From assembly GCA_019637435.1 (NCBI GenBank), contig JAHBVO010000002.1:372001-436000 (forward strand): a stretch of DNA of 64,000 nt, given 5' to 3'. This DNA comes from Candidatus Obscuribacterales bacterium (GTDB lineage Bacteria > Cyanobacteriota > Vampirovibrionia > Obscuribacterales > Obscuribacteraceae). The translations under genes were made by a program, and so were the position numbers. Of this stretch, positions 43,801 to 50,648 are shown in pieces (the first letter of the stretch is position 1; each line of letters begins with the position of its first letter). The notes beneath the pieces were generated by a model that was given only the letters and a program-made list of their open reading frames with translations, was not told the origin of the DNA and made no database searches.

Positions 43801-44703
43801 ATTCGCATTGTCAGCTCCATCGATGCCGAGCGCGATGCGGAGCTGAAGGCGCTCAGATCTATTGATCCTGAAACTCGCACGGCGCATGAAGCGCAGCGGT
43901 TTAAACAATTGAACGATGAGGTCAATCAATGGACATCGAATAAGGCTGAGTATGAGGCTTTGCGACTTGAGCGCAATCGGTCTACCGCTGACGAGGAGCG
44001 CATGGCGTTTTTGAAAACCGAGATTGATTATGGAGCGCACCTCACACCGGATGAGAGAAAAGCTCTCGATAGCCTCACCCAGAAAATCGGAAATCCGCTG
44101 GGTAGTCGACTCGAGGAGACGGCAGATGGTCGAGGAAAACAGCTTGCATTGAGAGAGGATGAGAAAAACCTCCTTCGTCGCACCGGCAACGAGAGTTGGT
44201 TTGTTCCAAGTCAGGACTCCGCCGTATCGACGATTTCGCAGACTTTGATCGCAGGTGATACCATCGACAACTACTTCACTCCCGGTGGTTTTTCCAAAAT
44301 CGTTGGTCTGAGAGGTCCTGGATCCAACTTTTACGATCAAACCGTTTCTGAATCGCTTACCTCTGCGGTCACTTCAGGCGATGATGCTCTGAAACTATTG
44401 ACCCCGGAAAATCAGCTTCTCGCAATCGGCGCCGCTAGCAACAACGCTCAAGCTGTCGACCGAGTGATGAAATTGGTGGAGACCAAAATTCGAATGGATA
44501 AGGGAATCGGACCAGACGAGCCGCTTGCTGTTCCGTTCTGGAACAAGCCGCTCGAATATCCGGCACCGGCAACGGAGACCGACGATAGTCGTTACGCCAA
44601 GACTATTCGCTCCTATGTGGTCGAAGCTCTTCGCGCCGAGCAGCGGCTGGGACCGGCGACTCCGTTTTCACCTGCCGCTTTGCTCGTGTCCGTCAGTCAT
44701 TAG
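40867..44703 (+). CDS. Giant multidomain protein with Gly-rich hydrophobic core and degenerate HD-like region
   Basis: Start at ATG 40867, not 40861, because GAGG is then 9 bases upstream and the N terminus (MVETFE) matches the protein at 3560. The first 600 residues are helical, with short units that recall annexin-type repeats (TLNREQIQQVEAAYLQRTGNDL; LSKEELAAARSEYDTRYG) but lack the calcium motif GxGT. Residues about 612-760 are Gly/Ala-rich and hydrophobic. Residues about 890-980 look like an HD hydrolase (EMGRVLDAG, AAMLSDSDKH, FFTHHLDGARAAEVIL, VVEHQVGPP), with Ser-Asp in place of the His-Asp pair. No signal peptide is visible. Function unknown. Confidence 0.7.
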   Translation: MVETFEVNDSVGPLQQQTPESVCSDFQNAASFRSVFSAENNRINASSSDSLPALTIETAQPLPPAEPFNPDPEVSRTVRGLKEAEERSGENVARELRDTFSTLNREQIQQVEAAYLQRTGNDLRADIRLNPGLSDSDKTVLSILLTGSDARSAADTQKLAQIAIDDQDLKSLGEVTRSLDPVERAGLLEVLGPNKLSQAFGRDADRALQVVLNGKISTAQLVRDNTSWLTGDNEEAIELVLTNMTEVERRSYESGKAVFQASGLEDLSSSQSADLAFYKDLNDALVGAGQPDEVAVWEGKILGTERSESDVKSLSERFEASDTPRELLEKLTAAVAEEPDLGVRLANPETREDRDAASILRLYFPPEAMPLELQELGAGSSLYNAAVKPILENGAVSLQLLAILNTTGSAAILGDVANANADERGELLAPEQAASILRNFSAAEQQVILDVARQGEVKPANAIRFAVVNDDLEAIKTVLGDLSKEELAAARSEYDTRYGDMDTQIQGLASSPQEEIEIAPLLTPPESLRERYNYERDAYYSSNEGLGRTIEEFFGGTVGVSDQAHNLVSAAVESSVRIPESSFDSSGLDRSFGYADDALRLFQDAKQHNADLLADGFIAAGTTASAILTVGAGAPLAASILAGAGVGAATNVAGHRLFEGNDFETNEIGSLLINGAVAGGTAAIGGAELGLFQHGATGVQRAVAEGAAGALGNGASSLTEGVVEGQDLTSVIENTFASSLVGFFGGSIASGAIDSGRQLFSESRLHVTLEPTDAGPASVGTRSAENARFGAPDSTSEARLRATESAFPVRSEVERQISRQLVERELKNVKASGDAGDSVLDRLDQSNLSENQKERVLMVLSDVREHFLNFSESPGGLTVDPGQELNWIHTQGEMGRVLDAGVHNNLTPADLEKSLIAAMLSDSDKHRSNFFTHHLDGARAAEVILPRYGFAPGDVQDVVQAVVEHQVGPPKFMSQMYQIRIVSSIDAERDAELKALRSIDPETRTAHEAQRFKQLNDEVNQWTSNKAEYEALRLERNRSTADEERMAFLKTEIDYGAHLTPDERKALDSLTQKIGNPLGSRLEETADGRGKQLALREDEKNLLRRTGNESWFVPSQDSAVSTISQTLIAGDTIDNYFTPGGFSKIVGLRGPGSNFYDQTVSESLTSAVTSGDDALKLLTPENQLLAIGAASNNAQAVDRVMKLVETKIRMDKGIGPDEPLAVPFWNKPLEYPAPATETDDSRYAKTIRSYVVEALRAEQRLGPATPFSPAALLVSVSH

Positions 44704-44735
44704 GCTACAGAGACCAAACGGTTGCAAAAATAGTC

Positions 44736-44753
44736 TTGCTATAGTTCTGTTAT
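44736..44753 (+). promoter_or_regulatory. Shared 18-bp element TTGCTATAGTTCTGTTAT, copy 2
   Basis: Identical to 40802-40819. It ends 44 bases before the start at 44798. A further TTGC lies 14 bases upstream (44722). Position and orientation match copy 1. Confidence 0.7.
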
Positions 44754-44797
44754 CGAAAATCGCGATGATTCTCCTACCCCCGGTTGGAGAGCAAACG

Positions 44798-46282
44798 ATG
44801 TCGAATAACAGCACCCTGGAACTTAAGGATACTCGTGAGGTCCGCGCCACTAGTGAGAGCGCTCCCGTGCTACATGCCGCGGACTATCAGGTTGGCGCGG
44901 TTGCTCTCAACCAAATTTCCGAGCGGACCTCCAGTGTCGATTTGCCAGGGCTCACCATAACCGGTCTGGAGCAATCCAATAGCGCTGCGGTTTCCGACCG
45001 TAGCGTCGCCACCGAGCGCGCGACGGACCGCGCCTCCCACATCGGGGTGGAGCGAGGCAATTTGCTTCGCGCTGCTCAAGATCATCTTACGCCCGAACAA
45101 CTTGTTGCATTCAGCTCGGACATGAATCGTCTGGAACAGCGCCTGGGTGACCGTCCCGACGAAGTCGCCCAGACATACAAGCAAGTCGAGCGCCTACTGC
45201 AGGCTGGAGCCGGTGCAACGCTCGAGCAGGGGGCGCGCAACACTATAGCGCTCGAAGTAATGCATCAAGCCGCAGATCCGCGAAGCATTCAACAGGCTCT
45301 GCAGTCATGTCCGGTGGCGTCCCTGGAATCCCGCATCTACACTCGCCATCCGGCGTCAGCTGCTGAACTTGTGGCTGACGTTGCTACAGGCGGTGCCTAT
45401 CATGGACAGCAGATCGATCGCGACTCCGTTTCTTACTATCAGTACCCCGGTGCGCAGCCCGGCGACGATACCGTTCGGTCATATGCAAGTCAGGTTTTTC
45501 AGATAACCGCGGCAAATGTCTTCCAACAACTTGAATCCGGAACATCACCGACCACACGCCAATACATACTTACACCTCCGTCTCCAGGCAGTATCCGCCG
45601 CGAGCTTCTGGTCGACCGAGCAACCAATGCCGTAATTGCCGACCACCCAGGCATAACTCTAAATGACCGCGAGGGTCTTCGGCGATTGAACAACGCTATT
45701 GTTGGAGTCGATGAACCCGCTTTTGTAGTCACACTCGCTCAAAATCCGACCGAGCAAGACTTTCGCGCGTCACTGCAGCGGCTTGAAACCCAACAGAACT
45801 TTCCAGCTCTACTTGCGATCAGAGCTGACAGCGCGCTTGTGAATGGAACCCCCGGCAATGTACCGTATCACCTGCTCGCTCTTGAGCAAGGCTCAGATTC
45901 CGAGCACGTCTTCATTAACAATCAGGTGAAGGGGCGCGCCGGCGATTTTGAGACTACCGTAGGGAATGCCTTCAACGCGATGCGATTGAACGATGACGTG
46001 GTCGACAATAGCGCCTGGCGCAGAGCCGAGACCAACGCATTTCATTCGTTCATCACGATGGCGAAAGAGGGACAGCTCAATCCTGAGATGTTGAGAAATT
46101 TGCAAAATACTTTGTACGAGTTCAAGCCGGAACATATCCGCGCGATCGAAGCCACTTATGAACAGCAATTTGATGGAGACCTCCCTTCCCTCTTGAGCGA
46201 TGTTTTAAAAGTCAGCGATGAGCAGATGAAGCTACTCGGCTACGAACACAACTTCTTCAGCGGCTGGACTCATGTGGACTAA
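44798..46282 (+). CDS. Unknown protein with possible papain/C39-like Cys-His-Asn signature
   Basis: ATG 44798 has GGAG 8 bases upstream; a longer open frame reaches back into the preceding gene but is unlikely. The 494-residue product has no signal peptide. The middle shows SCPVASLESRIYTRHPASAA (Cys171) and, later, VPYHLLAL (His358) and VFINNQVKG (Asn374/375). These are arranged as in papain-like or C39 cysteine peptidases, where a Cys helix is followed by a His strand and an Asn-Gln turn. The C terminus (FKPEHIRAIEATYEQQFDGDL) resembles the annexin-like units of the preceding giant. Peptidase function is a hypothesis. The stop overlaps the kinase stop by 4 bp. Confidence 0.65.
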   Translation: MSNNSTLELKDTREVRATSESAPVLHAADYQVGAVALNQISERTSSVDLPGLTITGLEQSNSAAVSDRSVATERATDRASHIGVERGNLLRAAQDHLTPEQLVAFSSDMNRLEQRLGDRPDEVAQTYKQVERLLQAGAGATLEQGARNTIALEVMHQAADPRSIQQALQSCPVASLESRIYTRHPASAAELVADVATGGAYHGQQIDRDSVSYYQYPGAQPGDDTVRSYASQVFQITAANVFQQLESGTSPTTRQYILTPPSPGSIRRELLVDRATNAVIADHPGITLNDREGLRRLNNAIVGVDEPAFVVTLAQNPTEQDFRASLQRLETQQNFPALLAIRADSALVNGTPGNVPYHLLALEQGSDSEHVFINNQVKGRAGDFETTVGNAFNAMRLNDDVVDNSAWRRAETNAFHSFITMAKEGQLNPEMLRNLQNTLYEFKPEHIRAIEATYEQQFDGDLPSLLSDVLKVSDEQMKLLGYEHNFFSGWTHVD

Positions 46283-48093
46283 GCTTTCTCAAGACGAAAC
46301 CAGAACGTGCTGCCCTCGCCGACTATTGATGTTGCACCTATGGTGCCACCATGCTGGCTGACGATACCTTTGCAGATACTCAACCCTAAGCCTGCCCCCT
46401 TGTTGTTTTCGGAGTCCGAGGCATAGACCTGTTCGAACTTTTCGAAGAGCCTGTCAATCTTGTCCTCCGGAATTCCGCGACCCTGATCGGATACCCTCAA
46501 TTCAATCTCTGTTGGACCGACCGGCACCGCGGATAGTTTCACTGTGGTGCCCTTTGCGGAAAACTTGACTGCGTTGGAAGTTAGGTTGACGATGACCTGG
46601 ACGATTCTGCGTTTATCCGCTTTGATACTGAGTTTGCACGGCTCGCTCACGACCGAAACTCCACGGCTGCTCGCCCAGGAAACCGAAGAAAGTGCCTCCT
46701 CGAACAGTGTGTTGACGTCGATGGCTTCAATGTTCAAGGATAATTTGCCGGAACTCATTTTCTCAAGGTCGAGGAAATCATTCACCAGGTCGAGAACCTG
46801 ATTTGTGCTGCTTTGCGCTTTCGTAGCCATTTTTTGAGCGGTTCCTTCTAACGCTCCAAATGTGCCTCCCTCGATCATGTCGATGAATGCGGAAACCGCC
46901 GTCAGTGGACTGCGAATGTCGTGACTGATCATCTGGACCAGGTCTGCCTTCATTCGTTCGGCTTGTCGCTGTTCCGTCATATCGCGCGCGATGCAGAACA
47001 GGCTTTCCTCTTCGTCTGACCAGCGAACGGACCAGGTTGCTTCGCGAACTTTATTCTCGCCATTAATGTGGCTGAGGTCGAACTTGGCGGTTCCGGAATT
47101 TTTAATTACCTTTTCAAACTGCTCTCTTGCGTACTCGCGTTTTTGCGGGGCGACTTGCATCAGCAGGCTTCCACCGAGCAATTCGTCGGGATCGACTCCG
47201 AACAGACTGTATGCTGCCGAATTTATTTTTATAACCTTCAATTGCGGTGTGAGACTGCATATGGTGTCAGCTGCATTTTCAATTAAAGCCTGTTCTTTCT
47301 TTGCGGACTCCTTCAGTGCAGCGGCCATGACGTGAAAGACTTCGTCGAGCGGCGCGAGTTCATCGCCAGGGCTCAGCTGTGGGTTGAGTTCAACATCGCT
47401 TGCCAGGCGAGTCGCATTGTCTTTTAAGATATCCAGCCGTCTACCTATCGTTCTCACAAAGATCGAAACGAATGCAATCGAGACAACGACTGTCATGGTC
47501 AGCATCGCTCCTAGTACCAGTTCGATGGTCTTTCTTAATTTCACTTCCTGCTGCGAGTTGTCCTCGAAGCGCTTCCTTTCGAGTTCTCCAATTCGGAGCA
47601 GGTGAACGAAAGTCGGATCGAAAAAGATTGTCTGCATCGACACTTTGAACTGCTGGTTGCCCCTGGACACGCCGCCTTCAGCTTGTGCGCCATAGGATGA
47701 TTTGACCTCAAAAATTCCGGCTTGAAGGCTTTTGAATCTCTTCTTGACCTGTTTGACCCAGTGCCGCTGCTCTTGATCCTCGTGCAGAAGTTCCGCAAGA
47801 TCGTCTATCTCGCTAACGACCTTGTCATATTTATCGACAAGCTGGGGCATGTACCTTTCCCACTGCGGATTTTTGCTGTCCCCCGTCTGTTTGATTTCTA
47901 CGGCAAGTGCGTAGACGTGACTGATTACGTTATTAACTCCCTGATAAATCATGCGTGAATGCGCCGCCTTTTGATAGGCTGCCTCTGCTTGATTGAGCAG
48001 GTCGAACATGACGAGAATCGCACAGAGCGATATTAGCGCTGGCACAAGAACCACCGCTAATCCAAATTGTTTTATGCTCCAAACTTTTTTCAA
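46279..48093 (-). CDS. Membrane sensor histidine kinase with PAS domain
   Basis: Two membrane helices (LAVVLVPALISLCAILVMF and TMTVVVSIAFVSIFV) enclose a helical periplasmic sensor of about 160 residues. A HAMP-like linker, a PAS domain (about 270-375; ADTICSLTPQLKVIKINSAAYSLFG) and HisKA with SHDIRSPLTAV (His391) follow. The ATPase has NLTSNAVKFSA (N box), SDQGRGIPEDKI (G1) and GAGLGLSICK (G2). The start is TTG. The likely partner is the response regulator 470 bp away, transcribed divergently. Position beside the two large proteins suggests that they are targets or sensors. Confidence 0.92.
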   Translation of the reverse strand: MKKVWSIKQFGLAVVLVPALISLCAILVMFDLLNQAEAAYQKAAHSRMIYQGVNNVISHVYALAVEIKQTGDSKNPQWERYMPQLVDKYDKVVSEIDDLAELLHEDQEQRHWVKQVKKRFKSLQAGIFEVKSSYGAQAEGGVSRGNQQFKVSMQTIFFDPTFVHLLRIGELERKRFEDNSQQEVKLRKTIELVLGAMLTMTVVVSIAFVSIFVRTIGRRLDILKDNATRLASDVELNPQLSPGDELAPLDEVFHVMAAALKESAKKEQALIENAADTICSLTPQLKVIKINSAAYSLFGVDPDELLGGSLLMQVAPQKREYAREQFEKVIKNSGTAKFDLSHINGENKVREATWSVRWSDEEESLFCIARDMTEQRQAERMKADLVQMISHDIRSPLTAVSAFIDMIEGGTFGALEGTAQKMATKAQSSTNQVLDLVNDFLDLEKMSSGKLSLNIEAIDVNTLFEEALSSVSWASSRGVSVVSEPCKLSIKADKRRIVQVIVNLTSNAVKFSAKGTTVKLSAVPVGPTEIELRVSDQGRGIPEDKIDRLFEKFEQVYASDSENNKGAGLGLSICKGIVSQHGGTIGATSIVGEGSTFWFRLEKA

Positions 48094-48156
48094 TTAATTG
48101 CCGCAGGAAACTGCTTCGATTATTCCATGTTTTTTCAGGTCTGATTAGAAGAAAGA

Positions 48157-48190
48157 GGCGCTGACATTTGAGGGATGTTTTGCCAGCGCC
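48157..48190 (-). terminator. Terminator-like hairpin between the kinase and the small gene
   Basis: GGCGCTG (48157-48163) pairs with CAGCGCC (48184-48190), with a 20-nt loop. On the minus strand it is followed by TCTTTCTTCT. It probably ends the small gene at 48459. Confidence 0.5.
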
Positions 48191-48225
48191 CGATTGGTCT
48201 CTGCTCTTACGGTGGAAACTTCGAA

Positions 48226-48459
48226 CTATTTATGTTTAGGGCTCAAGGAGGTTTCGGGTAGGCTCTTTTCGTACTGAATCTCGACCCCTGGTAAGCTCGC
48301 GTTTTTCTCGACGGTGAGTTGCGACTGCATTTTTTTCATATGCTCGATGCACCGATCGTCCTTTTGCCATCCTTCCTTTTGCAGTGCTGTTTCGGACTGG
48401 TTGTTGGCTATATTTTCCTTTACGAGATCTGACTTTGCGATCTGGGTATAACGTTCCAT
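48226..48459 (-). CDS. Small charged protein beside the two-component genes (77 aa)
   Basis: ATG 48459 has GAGG about 10 bases upstream; TTG 48468 is an alternative. The hydrophilic product (MERYTQIAKSDLVKENIANN, then a Lys/Gln-rich helix with one Cys, ending SPKHK) has no membrane or signal segment. The 18-bp element, inverted, lies 79 bases upstream. It sits between the kinase and the response regulator, so it may be a co-regulated effector or modulator. Not recognised. Confidence 0.5.
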   Translation of the reverse strand: MERYTQIAKSDLVKENIANNQSETALQKEGWQKDDRCIEHMKKMQSQLTVEKNASLPGVEIQYEKSLPETSLSPKHK

Positions 48460-48538
48460 TTTCTTCAATCCTCATATGTTGTATCTTTGTTTTTGCTCTA
48501 GCCGGTGCGCTTCCGTGCTGCTATTCAACTGCATCGAT

Positions 48539-48556
48539 ATAACAGAACTATTGCAA
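48539..48556 (-). promoter_or_regulatory. Shared 18-bp element, copy 3 (inverted, one mismatch)
   Basis: Minus-strand reading TTGCAATAGTTCTGTTAT differs from copies 1 and 2 at one position. It faces the small gene at 48459 and ends 9 bases before the response regulator start on the other strand. A TTGACA lies 15 bases further upstream in minus orientation. Confidence 0.65.
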
Positions 48557-48564
48557 AAATCGAC

Positions 48565-49239
48565 ATGTCAAAAATCTTGTTCGTCGACGATGATGAAAAC
48601 CTGCTCGCAATGGTCGAGGCATTTTTCAAGACCGAAAAATATACGGTTGAGACCGCCAAGTGCGTCGAGGATGCCGAAGATATTCTTGCTGTTTCGAAGT
48701 TCGATATCATAGTTGTCGACTGGATGATGCCCGGAAAAAGCGGGCTGCAGCTTGTCCAACAGGTTCGCTCTCAGCGCGATCGAACACCGATTATTATGCT
48801 CACCGGGCAATCCGCAATGGATGACAAGGAAGCCGGTCTTGATGGTGGTGCTGATGATTATCTGACCAAGCCTTTCGCTATGCGCGAGCTTTCCGTCCGT
48901 GTTCGTGCCCTGCTCAGGCGTGCAGCGCCCGAAGTCTCTCAGGTCCTGATTGCCGGACAGATTAATCTCGATACCAAGACAAGGACCTGCACCGTAAATG
49001 GTGCGACCATATTCTTACTGCCGAAGGAATATTCGCTTCTTGAGTTTCTTATGAGACATCCGAATGAAACTTTTTCCAACGACGCGCTAATAGAGCGCGT
49101 CTGGAAGTCGGACACAGAGGCCACCGAAGCAGCGATTCGAACCTGCGTGATGCGACTCCGAAAAAAACTTGCCGAAGCTGGAGATGCAGAGAACAGAATT
49201 CAAACCGTTGCCCGAGTCGGCTATCGACTGGAGCCTTGA
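48565..49239 (+). CDS. OmpR/PhoB-type response regulator
   Basis: ATG 48565 is chosen because it starts the receiver domain directly: MSKILFVDDDENL (acidic pair), the phosphorylation Asp in VVDWMMPGKSG, Thr in IIMLTG and Lys in YLTKPFAMRELSVR. The DNA-binding winged helix (about residues 130-224) has LLPKEYSLLEFLMRHPNETFSNDALIERVW and IRTCVMRLRKKL, ending GYRLEP. Length (224) is normal. The start has no ribosome-binding site and the 18-bp element is only 9 bases upstream. It is the probable partner of the kinase at 46279 and may bind the shared element. Confidence 0.93.
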   Translation: MSKILFVDDDENLLAMVEAFFKTEKYTVETAKCVEDAEDILAVSKFDIIVVDWMMPGKSGLQLVQQVRSQRDRTPIIMLTGQSAMDDKEAGLDGGADDYLTKPFAMRELSVRVRALLRRAAPEVSQVLIAGQINLDTKTRTCTVNGATIFLLPKEYSLLEFLMRHPNETFSNDALIERVWKSDTEATEAAIRTCVMRLRKKLAEAGDAENRIQTVARVGYRLEP

Positions 49240-49281
49240 GACTTTGCGAGCACTCGGCGGCGGAGGACACACCAAAAAGTA

Positions 49282-49305
49282 AAAGAAGCGCCGAAGCGCT
49301 TCTTT
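49282..49305. terminator. Bidirectional terminator between convergent genes
   Basis: AAAGAAGCGC (49282-49291) and GCGCTTCTTT (49296-49305) form a perfect 10-bp stem with a CGAA tetraloop. A-rich and T-rich flanks on both sides allow it to stop the response-regulator gene and the small minus-strand gene. Confidence 0.85.
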
Positions 49306-49332
49306 CAGGAGGAATTAGGCCTCGTAAATGAG

Positions 49333-49536
49333 TTAGCTTCTCATTACTCGAGCCAAGTCTTCATACATTCCCGCTACTTGCGTAGTAATTTGCGAGGTAT
49401 GCGGATTCTCTTCCGAATACTTGGTGAACTCAGCTGCTTTGAGTTCGAAGATATTTACTAGGCGCTTTTGGAGCGCTTCGATGTGTTCGTTGCTGTTCAA
49501 GTAGACCGTCTTTTCTAGATGTGCGAGGGAAAGCAC
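49333..49536 (-). CDS. Small helical protein (67 aa), possible gene
   Basis: The frame starts with GTG at 49536, just after a GGGC-GCAA-GCCC hairpin, and no clear ribosome-binding site is present. The product is a charged amphipathic helix (NEHIEALQKRLVNIFELKAAEFTKY; THTSQ-like middle; AGMYEDLARVMRS). A convergent terminator follows, which supports transcription. Function unknown. Confidence 0.45.
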   Translation of the reverse strand: MLSLAHLEKTVYLNSNEHIEALQKRLVNIFELKAAEFTKYSEENPHTSQITTQVAGMYEDLARVMRS

Positions 49537-50078
49537 GGGCTTGCGCCCGCAGGAAGTAATAAAGAACTATCGAGAAGCTGAATTAATTCTGTCTCAAAAG
49601 GATGTCAAGCTCAATAGGCCAGAGCAAAAAATTTTGAGTTTTCGACAACTTTTAAGGTAAGCGAGTCAAGGCTTTCCGACGACTTTCGAGAAGGTGTATC
49701 CAATTGGATATCACTTTGGTGTGAAAAACGATCTCTATGGATCGTTTTAGATAATTCGTTGAGAAAATTGCGCTGTCGAGAGAACAAGATTTTTGAAACC
49801 GTCAATAAAAACCTTTCGCGACGATTGCGGAAACCTGCCTGGGCTGCAACTTGTATCGGGTCCTGGTTTAAAGCAGAATCGCTCTCGATGCATATGCAAT
49901 GGATTTAAATTGATTGGAACCATATCCGGTGCTGGCAGAAATTTGTCGTGCAGCTCCGGTGTCGCATCCGAAAACCAATGGGGCACAATAGAGAAGAGGC
50001 TCTCGTGAACGAGAACCTCTTCAAATTCATACTAGCCAACGCGACAAAATTCTAGAACTCTGTCAACGCTTAGCGTTC
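49537..50078. other. 542-bp gene-poor region
   Basis: Only overlapping frames on opposite strands (49611-49805, 49747-49986, 49793-50008) with no ribosome-binding sites. A hairpin at 49993-50022 close to the HU gene is listed separately. No other structure is seen. Confidence 0.4.
49993..50022 (-). terminator. Probable terminator of the HU gene
   Basis: GAAGAGG-x-TCTCG and CGAGA-x-CCTCTTC form a 12-bp stem with one mismatch and a TGAA loop. On the minus strand it is followed by the short T-poor TCTATTG, so efficiency is uncertain. Confidence 0.5.
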
Positions 50079-50429
50079 TTACTTGCGTTTCTTAGCAGCT
50101 TTTTTCTTGGATGCTTTGTTAGCACCAGGAGCTTGCCATGGCTTTTGACGGCCTTTGCCATTGACGATATCTTTGAGCTCTTGTCCAGCTCTGAACGCAG
50201 GCACTTTGCTCGCCGGAATTTTCAGCGGAGCGAGGGTGCGCGGATTGCGGCCAGTTCTAGCTTGACGCTTGCGTTGCTCGAAAGTACCGAAGCCTACCAG
50301 GGTTACCTTTTCTCCTTTTTGAACTGCACCAGTTACGGTGTGAAGGAGAGCGCTAAGAGTAGCGCTTACTTGGGTCTTTGGTTGACCCGTCATTTCTGCG
50401 ATCTCGCTGATCAGCTCAGCACGGTTCAT
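50079..50429 (-). CDS. hup: HU-family nucleoid DNA-binding protein with Lys-rich tail
   Basis: ATG 50429 has GGAGG 7 bases upstream, so the earlier ATG at 50489 is ignored. The HU fold is complete: MNRAELISEIAEMTG, LVGFGTFEQRKRQARTGRNPRT, PASKVPAFRAGQELKDIV. It dimerises and bends DNA. After the normal end at about residue 92 comes a 24-residue tail rich in Lys and Ala (ANKASKKKAAKKRK), which is absent from E. coli HU. Such tails occur in some actinobacterial and other HU proteins and add non-specific binding. Confidence 0.95.
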   Translation of the reverse strand: MNRAELISEIAEMTGQPKTQVSATLSALLHTVTGAVQKGEKVTLVGFGTFEQRKRQARTGRNPRTLAPLKIPASKVPAFRAGQELKDIVNGKGRQKPWQAPGANKASKKKAAKKRK

Positions 50430-50648
50430 ACTGTTTCCTCCAATATAAAATCCACAGAGTGGGTTTCCAGCGATGAATGCTACCACCACTAGTTGGAGGA
50501 AGCAATACTGTTGATGCGGATTCCGTGAAAATTTAGTTTGTCAGATATACGGAAAGCCACGATCATATAGGGGTTTCGATAATCGTTTGGTTGTCAGGTT
50601 ATGCGCTGACCTCAGTTGTCGCGCTAAAATTGAGAAAACGGAAAAACT

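Noticed and set aside
49747-50008. Overlapping open frames on both strands beside the HU gene
   Set aside because: They exclude each other and neither has a ribosome-binding site or a signature.
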